A stretch of 53,342 nucleotides of DNA from Actinomyces oricola. GTDB taxonomy: Bacteria > Actinomycetota > Actinomycetes > Actinomycetales > Actinomycetaceae. The notes beneath the pieces are model-generated. The model was not told the DNA's origin. It made no database searches and saw only the letters and a program-made list of their open reading frames with translations. The translations under genes were made by a program, and so were the position numbers. Where the stretch lies: contig NZ_RYFV01000023.1 in assembly GCF_004104015.1 (NCBI RefSeq), positions 1 to 53,342 of the forward strand. The letters are read 5' to 3'. Below are positions 11,114 through 18,744 of this stretch, piece by piece (position 1 is the stretch's first letter; each line of letters begins with the position of its first letter).

Positions 11114-11890
11114 ATGGCAGGCGTGAAGGGCTCCCAAAGGTCGCTCCACGAGCGGATCTATCTTGAGATCAAGGCGGATATTGAGCAGGGCGCGCTCGCG
11201 GCGGACACCCAGCTGCCAACCGAGCTGGAGTTGGCCCAGAAGTATTCCGTCAGCCGTGGCACGGCACGGCAGGCGATCACGCGCCTGGTCAACGAGGGGC
11301 TTGTGGAGCGGATGGCCGGCCGGGGGACTTTCGTGACGCCGCGCAGGCTCAATTACACTGCGCACGAGTTGCTCGGCTTTTCTCAGCAGATCCGGGATGC
11401 GGGGCTCACTCCCAGCTCGGAATTGGTCGATCTGGGACTGGTGGGAAACACGAATGGCGAGTTCGGTCCCCGAGTCGAGCGGCTCGTGCGCGTCGAACGG
11501 GTTCGCAAGGCGAACGGTGAACCGGTGGCCCTCGAGGAGTTGTTCCTCCCGTGGCCCCGGTTCGCCGGGCTCCGGGACATGGATGTCGAGGAAATAGCGA
11601 TCTACGACACGCTGGAGACCGTGTTCGGCGTCAGGCTCGGCTCAGGCGAATTCACTATCGACCTGGTGGAACTGGACGACAGGAGGGCCGGGCTGCTCAT
11701 GGAGCGGGCCGGGGCGGCGGCATTCCTCATGCACGGCGTCGTGTCGGACGACAACGCTCAGCCGATCGTTCGGGTTCGATGCTATTACCGGCGCTCACGG
11801 TACTCCTTCCAGTTCACAGTCCGGCGCGAACAGCACGACGCCCCCGGGTCCATGACTCCCAGGCCGGTCATGACCGGCGTGGACTCGTAA
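11114..11890 (+). CDS. GntR-family (HutC/UTRA) transcriptional regulator
   Basis: A 258-residue regulator. Residues 8-75 form the winged helix-turn-helix of the GntR family, including QLPTELELAQKYSVSRGTARQAI and the wing MAGRGTFVT. Residues about 90-240 match a UTRA ligand-binding domain, which senses small sugars or their phosphates (PVALEELFLPW, RCYYRRSRYSFQF). It most likely represses the upstream EIIC-like/TIM-barrel operon through the dyad at 8462-8480 and is released by the transported sugar. This assignment rests on context and family knowledge. The gene follows the TIM-barrel gene by 21 bases. Confidence 0.9.
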   Translation: MAGVKGSQRSLHERIYLEIKADIEQGALAADTQLPTELELAQKYSVSRGTARQAITRLVNEGLVERMAGRGTFVTPRRLNYTAHELLGFSQQIRDAGLTPSSELVDLGLVGNTNGEFGPRVERLVRVERVRKANGEPVALEELFLPWPRFAGLRDMDVEEIAIYDTLETVFGVRLGSGEFTIDLVELDDRRAGLLMERAGAAAFLMHGVVSDDNAQPIVRVRCYYRRSRYSFQFTVRREQHDAPGSMTPRPVMTGVDS

Positions 11891-11916
11891 CTGACGCAAA
11901 ACAAGTCATATTGTTT

Positions 11917-11946
11917 GAACATCCAGAATGTTCTAAAATTCTATAT
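11917..11946. promoter_or_regulatory. Inverted repeat and shared ATGTTCTA motif downstream of the GntR gene
   Basis: GAACAT (11917-11922) and ATGTTC (11928-11933) form an inverted repeat around CCAGA. The octamer ATGTTCTA (11928-11935) also occurs in the operator at 8469-8476, and TTCTATAT occurs at both 11939-11946 and 8472-8479. This may be a second binding site for the GntR regulator or a remnant. The AT-rich patch contrasts with the surroundings. Confidence 0.35.
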
Positions 11947-12070
11947 TTCTGGTTCCGGGGTGGCGCGAGCACTCCCGCCGCCCCGGCAGCGGAGCCACTG
12001 GTGGTCGCCGCCGGGCCCTGGTGCGGGCCGGTTACCCGGCGCCGTCGATGCCGGCCGGATGGACCCGGAT

Positions 12071-12100
12071 GGACATGGATGGACATGGATGGACATGGAG
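12071..12100. repeat. Three tandem 10-bp repeats upstream of hisC
   Basis: GGACATGGAT is repeated at 12071-12080 and 12081-12090, with a third copy differing in the last base (12091-12100). A degenerate GGACCCGGAT copy precedes them at 12061. The array lies 24 bases before the hisC -10 element. Confidence 0.8.
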
Positions 12101-12123
12101 GCGGTGGTGGGCGCCGGCCTGCT

Positions 12124-12136
12124 TACACTTTGGCTC
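12124..12136 (+). promoter_or_regulatory. Probable leaderless promoter of hisC (-10 TACACT)
   Basis: TACACT at 12124-12129 is followed by seven bases and the GTG at 12137. No ribosome binding site precedes the start. Confidence 0.55.
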
Positions 12137-13267
12137 GTGAGCACACTTCCTCTTCGGCCAGGTCTTGAAGGCGAGACGCCCTACGGCGCACCTGAGCTCG
12201 AGGTGCCTGTGCGCCTCAACGTCAATGAGAACCCGTACCCGCCCTCGCAGGGTGTTATCGCCGACATTGCTCAAGCGGTCACGAAAGCCGCTGCCGGACT
12301 CAACCGTTACCCGGATCGGGACTTCCCCGCCCTCAGGCAGGCCCTGGCGGACTACTTGGCCGTCGAGTCCAAGGTGCGCCTGTCCTGGGAGCGCATCTGG
12401 GCGGCCAATGGCTCCAACGAGGTCATGCTTCACATCCTCCAGGCCTTCGGCGGGCCAGGACGTGCTTGCCTGTCCTTCACCCCCTCCTACTCCATGTACC
12501 CCGAGTACGCCCGCGACACCCTGACCACCTACGTCGCCGCGCCCCGCCGCGAAGACTTCACCCTCGACCTCGACGCCGTGGCCACCGCCATTGACCGCGA
12601 GCGCCCCGCCGTCATTCTGCTGGCCAGCCCCAACAACCCCACCGGCACCGGACTGGAACTGGGCGCCGTCCAGTCCATCCTCGACGCCGCGCGCGGCCGC
12701 GGCCCGGCGACCACCGCCGGCGAGCCCACCGACTGCATCGTCGTCATTGATGAGGCCTACGGGGAGTTTCGCCGCGCGGGCGTCCCCAGCGCCCTGGAGC
12801 TCCTGGACGCCAACCCTCACCTGGCGGTATCCCGCACCATGAGCAAGGCCTTCGGTATGGCGGGGCTGCGCCTGGGGTACCTGGCGGCCTGCGCCGAAGT
12901 CGTGAATGCGCTGCGCGTGGTCCGCCTGCCCTACCACCTCTCCTCAGTCACCCAGGCCACCGCTCTGGCGGCCCTGTCCCACCGCGAGGAGCTCATGAGC
13001 CAGGTCGCCTCCCTGCGCGCCCAACGCGACGTCCTGGTGCCCTGGCTGCGCGAGCAGGGCCTGACCGCCTACGACTCCGACGCCAACTTCGTCCTCTTCG
13101 GGCCCTTCGAGGACCGCCAGGACGTCTGGAGGCGCCTGCTCGATCGCGGCGTTCTCATCCGCGTGGTCGGCCCGACCGGGTACCTTCGGGTGTGCATCGG
13201 GACACCGCAGGAGATGGAGCAGTTCCGCTCCGCACTCGTGACCGTCATAAAGGAGACCCGTCCATGA
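12137..13267 (+). CDS. hisC: Histidinol-phosphate aminotransferase
   Basis: A 376-residue class II PLP-dependent aminotransferase that converts imidazole acetol phosphate to histidinol phosphate in histidine synthesis. The N-terminal [12 protein letters not shown] matches the substrate-binding opening of HisC. The PLP-forming lysine is Lys237 in [30 protein letters not shown] and [10 protein letters not shown] are the cofactor-binding segments. The open frame extends 74 codons further upstream, but that part runs through the tandem repeats and is not conserved, so GTG 12137 is taken. ATGA overlap with hisB indicates translational coupling. This cluster has no hisD upstream, unlike many actinobacteria. 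Confidence 0.93.
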   Translation: MSTLPLRPGLEGETPYGAPELEVPVRLNVNENPYPPSQGVIADIAQAVTKAAAGLNRYPDRDFPALRQALADYLAVESKVRLSWERIWAANGSNEVMLHILQAFGGPGRACLSFTPSYSMYPEYARDTLTTYVAAPRREDFTLDLDAVATAIDRERPAVILLASPNNPTGTGLELGAVQSILDAARGRGPATTAGEPTDCIVVIDEAYGEFRRAGVPSALELLDANPHLAVSRTMSKAFGMAGLRLGYLAACAEVVNALRVVRLPYHLSSVTQATALAALSHREELMSQVASLRAQRDVLVPWLREQGLTAYDSDANFVLFGPFEDRQDVWRRLLDRGVLIRVVGPTGYLRVCIGTPQEMEQFRSALVTVIKETRP

Positions 13268-13863
13268 GCCGCACTGCCCGCATCGAACGCACCACCAGCG
13301 AGTCCAGTGTCGTTGTCGAGATCAACCTCGACGGCACCGGCACAACGGACATTGAGACGACAGTCCCCTTCTACAACCACATGCTCACGGCACTGGGCAA
13401 GCACTCCCTGATCGACCTGAGCGTGCGCGCCTCAGGCGACACTGACATTGACGTCCACCACACTGTGGAGGACACCGCCATCTGCTTCGGCCAGGCCCTG
13501 CGCCTGGCCCTGGGGGACAAGCGCGGCATTAAACGTTTCGGGGACGCCACCGTCCCCCTTGACGAGGCCCTGGCCCACGCCGTCGTCGATCTCTCGGGCC
13601 GCCCCTACCTGGTCCACGAGGGGGAGTCGGAGGCCTTCGTCCACCACCTCATCGGCGGGCACTTCACCGGCTCCATGGTTCGCCACGTCCTGGAGGCCAT
13701 TGCCTACCACGCCCACATCTGCCTGCATGTGCGCGTGCTCTCAGGCCGCGACCCCCACCACATTGCTGAGGCCGAGTTCAAGGCCTTGGCCCGCGCCCTG
13801 CGCGCCGCCGTCGAACCCGACCCTCGCGTGACCTCCATCCCCTCAACCAAGGGAACCCTGTAA
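13264..13863 (+). CDS. hisB: Imidazoleglycerol-phosphate dehydratase
   Basis: This 199-residue enzyme dehydrates imidazole glycerol phosphate to imidazole acetol phosphate. The two manganese-binding HHxxE-type motifs are visible: [17 protein letters not shown] and [31 protein letters not shown] and the C-terminal SIPSTKGTL are also diagnostic. Length is typical of the monofunctional enzyme. ATG 13264 overlaps the hisC stop and has AGGAG upstream. Confidence 0.96.
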   Translation: MSRTARIERTTSESSVVVEINLDGTGTTDIETTVPFYNHMLTALGKHSLIDLSVRASGDTDIDVHHTVEDTAICFGQALRLALGDKRGIKRFGDATVPLDEALAHAVVDLSGRPYLVHEGESEAFVHHLIGGHFTGSMVRHVLEAIAYHAHICLHVRVLSGRDPHHIAEAEFKALARALRAAVEPDPRVTSIPSTKGTL

Positions 13864-14693
13864 TGAGTGACACCACCGGCCCCCACGGAGACGACTGGGA
13901 CCTCGACGCCGAGTTCACCGCCATGATGAGCGGCATTGAGATCCCCGAGGACCTCGCCGACCTGGCCGCCCCACCGGCAGACGACCAGCCCGACGCCACC
14001 ACCCCCCACAAGACCCCGGAGACCCCGCAGCCGGCCGACCCCGCCGACCTGCCCGCCAACATCTACCATCCGGCTGAGGACCAGGAGGACCCCCTGACCC
14101 CCGAGCAGCAGGCCGAGGTCGCCGCCCTGGCCGCCGCCCTGGAGGCCGACGGGTCCCCGGCCGCCCCCGCAGCGAAGGCCGTCAAGGTCGCCGTCGTCCT
14201 GACCCCGATCCTCAAGGCCGAGGTCCTGGCCGGCCTGTGCTCCATGGCCGGCCAGGACTGCATTGTGGTCCCGACCAGCTCCGGGGCCGTGGCCGTCAAG
14301 GAGTTCGTCTCCGCCCATGCCCAATGGGACGTCTCCGAGCTTCTGGGCGGGGCCGACTCCGAGCCCACTGAGGCCGCCGAACTCGCCGGCACCCTCTCGC
14401 GGCTTAGCCGGGGGGGATCCGTGCTCATGACCGCGGACCTCGCCACCGATATCGGCATTGAATCCGGGCTGTCGGGGACCATCGCCGCGCGCCACTACGT
14501 CAACGGCAAGGCCGGTGGGGAGGCTTCAGCGGGGCTGCTGCTCGCCGGTGTTGACCAGGTCGTCGAGGACATCCTGCTGGGCGTCGTCAAGGCCGAGGAG
14601 GTCCCCGGCGCCGTGCACAGCAGCGAGGCCAAGCCCTCGCGGGTCGTGCGCTGGCTCGGGCGGGGCCTGCGCCGGGGCGGCCAGGGGGCCTGA
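13863..14693 (+). CDS. Conserved-looking hypothetical protein in the his cluster
   Basis: A 276-residue protein of unknown function. Residues 1-85 are acidic and Pro/Ala/Asp-rich (DDQPDATTPHKTPETPQPAD) and probably disordered. Residues about 100-260 look folded, with alternating hydrophobic strands (VKVAVVLTPILKAEVLAGL) and a Gly-rich loop. There is no signal peptide or membrane segment. Its ATG shares a base with the hisB stop codon, so it is co-translated with hisB and may be tied to histidine synthesis, but this is inference from position. I do not recognise a family. Confidence 0.65.
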   Translation: MSDTTGPHGDDWDLDAEFTAMMSGIEIPEDLADLAAPPADDQPDATTPHKTPETPQPADPADLPANIYHPAEDQEDPLTPEQQAEVAALAAALEADGSPAAPAAKAVKVAVVLTPILKAEVLAGLCSMAGQDCIVVPTSSGAVAVKEFVSAHAQWDVSELLGGADSEPTEAAELAGTLSRLSRGGSVLMTADLATDIGIESGLSGTIAARHYVNGKAGGEASAGLLLAGVDQVVEDILLGVVKAEEVPGAVHSSEAKPSRVVRWLGRGLRRGGQGA

Positions 14694-14706
14694 GCGGGTC
14701 GGCGGG

Positions 14707-14729
14707 TGCACCCCGTTCGTTGGGGCGCA
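14707..14729. terminator. Possible bidirectional terminator between convergent genes
   Basis: TGCACCCC and GGGGCGCA form an eight-base stem with one A-C mismatch around GTTCGTT. It sits between the hypothetical his-cluster gene and the antisense deacetylase-like gene. Confidence 0.35.
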
Positions 14730-14735
14730 TTGGTC

Positions 14736-15695
14736 TCAACCGAGCCCAAGCGCCGCCGAAAGAGTGAGGAAAACGGTACCCGCCCCCAGCATCCGGGGGA
14801 TGGCCAGTTCGTAGCCCTCCCGGGTGCCGCTGCCGGGCTGGTTCATGTGGGAGATGACCACGTCCCCGGCCCCGGCCGCCTCCACCTCCGCGGCCACCGC
14901 CGGGCCGCTCAGTGTCGCCCCGGCGTCACCGTTGACCGAGAACCCGGCCGCCATCAGGCCCAGGTCGCCGGCAATGGCCACGGCAACATCATCCCAGTGC
15001 GCCGTGCCGGGCCTGAAGAAGCGCGGGGTGGCGCCGGTGCTCTCCATGAGCAGCTGCTGGCTGCCCATGATCTCGTCGTAGACCGCGCCCGCGTCCGCGG
15101 TCCCGGCGATCCCGTAGGCGCTCTGCCCAGACACTGACAGCGGCAAGTGCGCGGTGCCGTGATTGGCGATCTCGACCACCCCGCTGTCAACCAGGCGCCC
15201 AGTGGCGCCGGGATTGGCCTCGACCCAGCGGGAGTTGAGGAAGGCGGTGAAGGGGACCCCCAGCCCAAGCAGGACGTCAATAAGCGCCTCATCGACCTGT
15301 GAACCGCCCGGCCCCCCGCAGGCGTCCAGGGTCAGGCACACCCCGCCGGCCCCAGTGGTTGAAACGATGCCCTCCCCAGCCAGGTCGAACCATGCCGGTG
15401 AGCGGCCCGCATAGGAGGACACGATCTGTTCTCGGCTCACGCCCCCCGGGGTGCTCGCCGAGCTCGGTGAGGGGGAGGGCGCGGGGCTCGCCGAGGGCGA
15501 CGGTGTGGGGGAGGCCGGCACTGGCGGGGCCGTTGCCGGCACGGCTGATGGCGAGCCGGCCCCTGGGGCGGGGTCGCCTCTCACGCAGCCAACCAGCGAA
15601 GCGGCGGCCCCCAGGACGAGGGCGCCTGCGCGCACCACGCTCCTACGGGGCACGGCGGGGACGGCGGGTTGTGCGGATGGGCGGGGCGTGAACAC
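14736..15695 (-). CDS. Polysaccharide deacetylase-like (NodB) lipoprotein
   Basis: A 319-residue exported protein. The N-terminus PRRSVVRAGALVLGAAASLVGC has twin arginines, a hydrophobic core and a lipobox with Cys37, so Tat export and lipid anchoring are likely. A Pro/Ser/Ala spacer runs to about residue 75. The rest resembles a NodB deacetylase: LTLDACGG (motif 1), ANHGTAHLPLS (motif 2, with the metal-binding His), FFRPGTAHWD (motif 3) and VISHMNQP (motif 5). Motif 1 reads LDAC rather than TFDD, so activity should be tested. The substrate is probably a cell-wall glycan. GTG 15695 is chosen because CACAAT lies six bases upstream. The gene is antisense within the his cluster. Confidence 0.8.
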   Translation of the reverse strand: MFTPRPSAQPAVPAVPRRSVVRAGALVLGAAASLVGCVRGDPAPGAGSPSAVPATAPPVPASPTPSPSASPAPSPSPSSASTPGGVSREQIVSSYAGRSPAWFDLAGEGIVSTTGAGGVCLTLDACGGPGGSQVDEALIDVLLGLGVPFTAFLNSRWVEANPGATGRLVDSGVVEIANHGTAHLPLSVSGQSAYGIAGTADAGAVYDEIMGSQQLLMESTGATPRFFRPGTAHWDDVAVAIAGDLGLMAAGFSVNGDAGATLSGPAVAAEVEAAGAGDVVISHMNQPGSGTREGYELAIPRMLGAGTVFLTLSAALGLG

Positions 15696-15707
15696 GGGCC
15701 CATTGTG
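15696..15707 (-). promoter_or_regulatory. Possible leaderless promoter of the deacetylase-like gene (-10 CACAAT)
   Basis: CACAAT (minus strand, 15707-15702) ends six bases before GTG 15695. No Shine-Dalgarno sequence is present. Confidence 0.35.
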
Positions 15708-15911
15708 GCCCCGAACCCGCACCTCTCCTCACATGCCCGGGGCGCGGCACCGCCCGGCGTCCCGAGCAGCCGGTACCGCCCGGCGCCCCGAGCCGGGGCC
15801 GCGCAAGCCGACTCCCGGACGCCCCGGGGCGTCTGAGCGCGCCCGCCCCGCGGCGCGCCCGGTTTGGACTCGCAGCGTGGACACCCGGAGGCCACCCCGG
15901 GGGCGAGCCGG

Positions 15912-15924
15912 TACCCTCAACGGT
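15912..15924 (+). promoter_or_regulatory. Probable leaderless promoter of hisH (-10 TACCCT)
   Basis: TACCCT at 15912-15917 is followed by seven bases and the GTG at 15925. It gives hisH-hisA its own promoter downstream of the antisense insertion. Confidence 0.5.
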
Positions 15925-16563
15925 GTGAAGCAGCCCTTCGTCGTCGTCCTCAGCTACGGATCCGGGAACGTGCGCTCGGCTGTGCGCGCCCTGGAGCGCG
16001 TCGGCGCCCGCGTCGCCCTGACCGCCGACGAGGAGGCCGTCACCGGCGCCGACGGGCTCGTCGTCCCCGGGGTGGGGGCCTTCGGGGCGGTCATGGGCCA
16101 ACTCAGCGCGGTTGGGGCGCCGCGCCTCATTGAGCGCCGCCTGGCCGGGGGCCGCCCGGTGCTGGGCATCTGCGTGGGCATGCAGGTCATGTTCGACTCC
16201 AGTCAGGAGCACGGCACCACCAGCCACGGCCTGGCCCAGTGGCCCGGCACCATTACCCGCCTGCGCGCCGACATCGTGCCCCACATGGGCTGGTCCGCGG
16301 TGCGCCCCCCGAGCGGCAGCGTGCTCTTCGACGGCGTGGCCGACCAGCGCTTCTACTTCGTCCACTCCTACGCGGCCACAACCGACCCGGCCAGCCTCAT
16401 GGAGGCCGGCCCTACGCGCCTGCCACAGGCGACCTGGGCCACCCACGGCCAGGACTTCGTGGCCGCCGTGGAGAACGGGGCCCTGTCCGCCACCCAGTTC
16501 CACCCCGAGAAATCCGGCGACGCCGGTGCTGAGCTCCTGCGCAACTGGCTCACCACCCTCTGA
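15925..16563 (+). CDS. hisH: Imidazole glycerol phosphate synthase, glutamine amidotransferase subunit
   Basis: A 212-residue class I glutaminase that supplies ammonia to HisF. The nucleophile Cys83 lies in [12 protein letters not shown], and the catalytic His/Glu pair in QFHPEKSG near the C-terminus. [10 protein letters not shown] at the N-terminus and [11 protein letters not shown] are conserved HisH segments. GTG 15925 places the start at the first conserved strand. The partner hisF is not in the window. It is followed by hisA after 35 bases. Confidence 0.95.
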   Translation: MKQPFVVVLSYGSGNVRSAVRALERVGARVALTADEEAVTGADGLVVPGVGAFGAVMGQLSAVGAPRLIERRLAGGRPVLGICVGMQVMFDSSQEHGTTSHGLAQWPGTITRLRADIVPHMGWSAVRPPSGSVLFDGVADQRFYFVHSYAATTDPASLMEAGPTRLPQATWATHGQDFVAAVENGALSATQFHPEKSGDAGAELLRNWLTTL

Positions 16564-16598
16564 CACCCGGCCGACCCCCGTCCCACGAGGAGACCGTC

Positions 16599-17330
16599 AT
16601 GCTCACCCTTCTTCCCGCCGTCGACGTCGCCGACGGCAAGGCCGTCCGCCTGCTCCAGGGCGAGGCCGGCTCGGAGACCGACTACGGCAGCCCCCTGGAC
16701 GCCGCCCGCGACTGGGCCGGGGCCGGTGCCCAGTGGATTCATCTAGTGGACCTGGACGCCGCCTTTGGCCGCGGCTCCAATGCCGAGCTGCTGGCCCGGA
16801 TCGTTGGTGAGGTCGGGGTCAAGGTCGAGCTCTCCGGTGGCATCCGCGACGACGCCTCCCTGGCGCGGGCCCTGGCCGCCGGCGCCGCCCGCGTCAACCT
16901 GGGCACCGCCGCCCTGGAGAACCCCGAGTGGACCGAACGGGTCATTGCCGAACACGGCGAGCAGGTGGCGGTGGGCTTGGACGTGCGCGGCACCACTCTG
17001 GCGGCCCGTGGCTGGACCAAGGAGGGCGGCGACCTGTGGGAGACCCTGGCCCGCCTCGACGCCGCCGGCTGCGCCCGCTACGTCGTCACCGACGTCACCA
17101 GGGACGGCACCCTGACCGGTCCCAACACTGAGCTCCTGCGCGCCGTGTGCAACCGCACCAGTGCCCCGGTCGTGGCCTCCGGCGGCATCGCCACCTTGGA
17201 GGACCTGCGCGTCCTGCGCGGGCTCACCGACCAGGGCGTAGAGGCAGCGATTGTCGGCAAGGCCCTCTACAACGGCAATTTCACCCTCCCCGAGGCCCTG
17301 CGTGTGGCCCGCGGCGAAGACCAGCCCTGA
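16599..17330 (+). CDS. hisA: Phosphoribosyl isomerase HisA (probably PriA type)
   Basis: A 243-residue TIM-barrel isomerase that converts ProFAR to PRFAR in histidine synthesis. The catalytic acids are Asp9 ([14 protein letters not shown]) and the Asp in [14 protein letters not shown]. Phosphate-binding loops are [10 protein letters not shown] and [12 protein letters not shown]. In actinobacteria lacking a separate trpF, this enzyme often also performs the TrpF reaction (PriA); the sequence style fits but the dual role is not proven here. The RBS is ACGAGGAGACC. Confidence 0.95.
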   Translation: MLTLLPAVDVADGKAVRLLQGEAGSETDYGSPLDAARDWAGAGAQWIHLVDLDAAFGRGSNAELLARIVGEVGVKVELSGGIRDDASLARALAAGAARVNLGTAALENPEWTERVIAEHGEQVAVGLDVRGTTLAARGWTKEGGDLWETLARLDAAGCARYVVTDVTRDGTLTGPNTELLRAVCNRTSAPVVASGGIATLEDLRVLRGLTDQGVEAAIVGKALYNGNFTLPEALRVARGEDQP

Positions 17331-17361
17331 GCATCCTGAAACATCCTGAACAAGGCCGCGA

Positions 17362-18678
17362 CTAACGCTCCCAATGGCGGATGACGGCGCGCAGCGCCAC
17401 CCCGAACACCGCGCCGGTCGCCGCCAGGTAGGGGCCGTAGTGCTGGCGGCACAGGGGCCCCAGGGGCTTTTCCAGCACCGCCACCAGCGCCGTGGAGGCG
17501 GCCATGCGGACGGCCCGCTCGCCCGCCGCATTGGCCAGCACCGGGCCCAACGGCAGATTGCGCCGACCGGACTCCGCGGCGAAGAGCTTGACCGGGATCC
17601 CAGTCAGCGCCTGCCTCCAGTAGCCCTGGGCGCCCCGCCTCAGATAACGGGCCGTGGCCGCCCTCATCGCCGGCGTCGTCCATGGTGCCGGCGGGCGGTG
17701 CCCGGAGCGGGAGAGTAGATGCGTCATGGCGACCCCCGCGACCGAGCCGGCCGTCACCATGGCGGCCCGGCGCCACAAGAGCCGGGGCTGGGTCACCCCC
17801 AGCCACACCTGGCTCATCTCCGCCATCACCGGGAAGGACACGGCCTCGGCCGCGCCCCAGGCGAACATGATGGCGTCCCCGCGCCACCCGCTCATCGCCT
17901 GGGCCACAACCTCGTGCACGTCCGAAACCGGCGCAGGACGCCGTGGCCGCTCCAGCATTGCCACAATCTGTGCGCGCGCCGCCTCGCTGACGGCGGCGAC
18001 GTCATCCGAAGGAGCGATCGGCTCGCCCACGCGCACCTCCACAGGCGAGTAGCGGGGCAGGCCCCCGCCGGCTTTGGGCAGCATCTGACGTGAACCCACC
18101 AGCGCCACCGGCAGCACCGGGATGCCGAAGTCGCGGGCCAGGCGCGCCGCCCCAGTGTGGAAGCGCCCCACCCGGCCGTCCTTGGAACGGGTCCCCTCCG
18201 GGAAGATGAGCACACTCATGGACTCCGCGACGCGATGAGCCAAAGTGCCGCGCAATTCCTCGTAGGCGCCTTCACCGTCGCGCCGCACCGGGTAGGCGCC
18301 CAACAACCCGCGCGCCACCGCCCGCCGAGAGGGCCTGGTGAACCAGTAGTCCTGGGCGGCCACCGTCACCACGCGCAAGATGGTGGGGGAAGCGGCCATC
18401 ATGGCTATGGTGTCCGCGTGCGAGCCGTGGTTGGCCACCACAATGTAGGGGCCCTCGTCGTCGAACTCGCCCTCGACGTGCACCCCGCCGAAAGGTGCGA
18501 TCACCGCCGACCAGAAGCGCTGGCGCGCTACCGCCCGCCAGGTCACTTTCTGGGGCGTGCGCACAATGGAGCGCAGGCGCCTCCCGGCAGCGGCCAGGCC
18601 CGCTGAACCGGGCAGGGATACGCCGCTCGCCAGCGAGGGCAGGGTGGGCAGGGACGGAAAAGACGGTAACGACGGCAT
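17362..18678 (-). CDS. 1-acylglycerol-3-phosphate O-acyltransferase family protein (PlsC-like)
   Basis: A 438-residue protein. Residues about 85-250 form a PlsC acyltransferase domain with the catalytic NHGSHAD (NHx4D-type) and FPEGTRS motifs. The C-terminal 170 residues (from about MSGWRGDAIMFAWGAAEAVSFPV) are hydrophobic and hold helices not typical of short PlsC proteins; their role is unknown. The likely reaction is transfer of an acyl chain to lysophosphatidic acid or a related lipid. It is the third gene of a minus-strand cluster with CdsA-like and CDP-alcohol transferase-like genes. ATG 18678 has TAGAGT seven bases upstream, so it also has its own promoter. Confidence 0.85.
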   Translation of the reverse strand: MPSLPSFPSLPTLPSLASGVSLPGSAGLAAAGRRLRSIVRTPQKVTWRAVARQRFWSAVIAPFGGVHVEGEFDDEGPYIVVANHGSHADTIAMMAASPTILRVVTVAAQDYWFTRPSRRAVARGLLGAYPVRRDGEGAYEELRGTLAHRVAESMSVLIFPEGTRSKDGRVGRFHTGAARLARDFGIPVLPVALVGSRQMLPKAGGGLPRYSPVEVRVGEPIAPSDDVAAVSEAARAQIVAMLERPRRPAPVSDVHEVVAQAMSGWRGDAIMFAWGAAEAVSFPVMAEMSQVWLGVTQPRLLWRRAAMVTAGSVAGVAMTHLLSRSGHRPPAPWTTPAMRAATARYLRRGAQGYWRQALTGIPVKLFAAESGRRNLPLGPVLANAAGERAVRMAASTALVAVLEKPLGPLCRQHYGPYLAATGAVFGVALRAVIRHWER

Positions 18679-18690
18679 CAACTCGACTCT
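18679..18690 (-). promoter_or_regulatory. Probable leaderless promoter of the plsC-like gene (-10 TAGAGT)
   Basis: TAGAGT (minus strand, 18690-18685) is seven bases upstream of ATG 18678. Confidence 0.5.
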
Positions 18691-18744
18691 ACCAAGTCAA
18701 TGCCGGCGGAAGGGTCGGCATGAGGGAACCGGGCTACTCCGGGA

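Noticed and set aside
12061-12100. CRISPR array
   Set aside because: The 10-base units are directly adjacent, with no spacers, and no cas genes are near. No other array was seen in the window.
11915-12136. Longer HisC beginning upstream in the same frame
   Set aside because: The extra 74 codons cross the tandem repeats, have no ribosome binding site and do not resemble HisC; the leaderless GTG at 12137 fits better.
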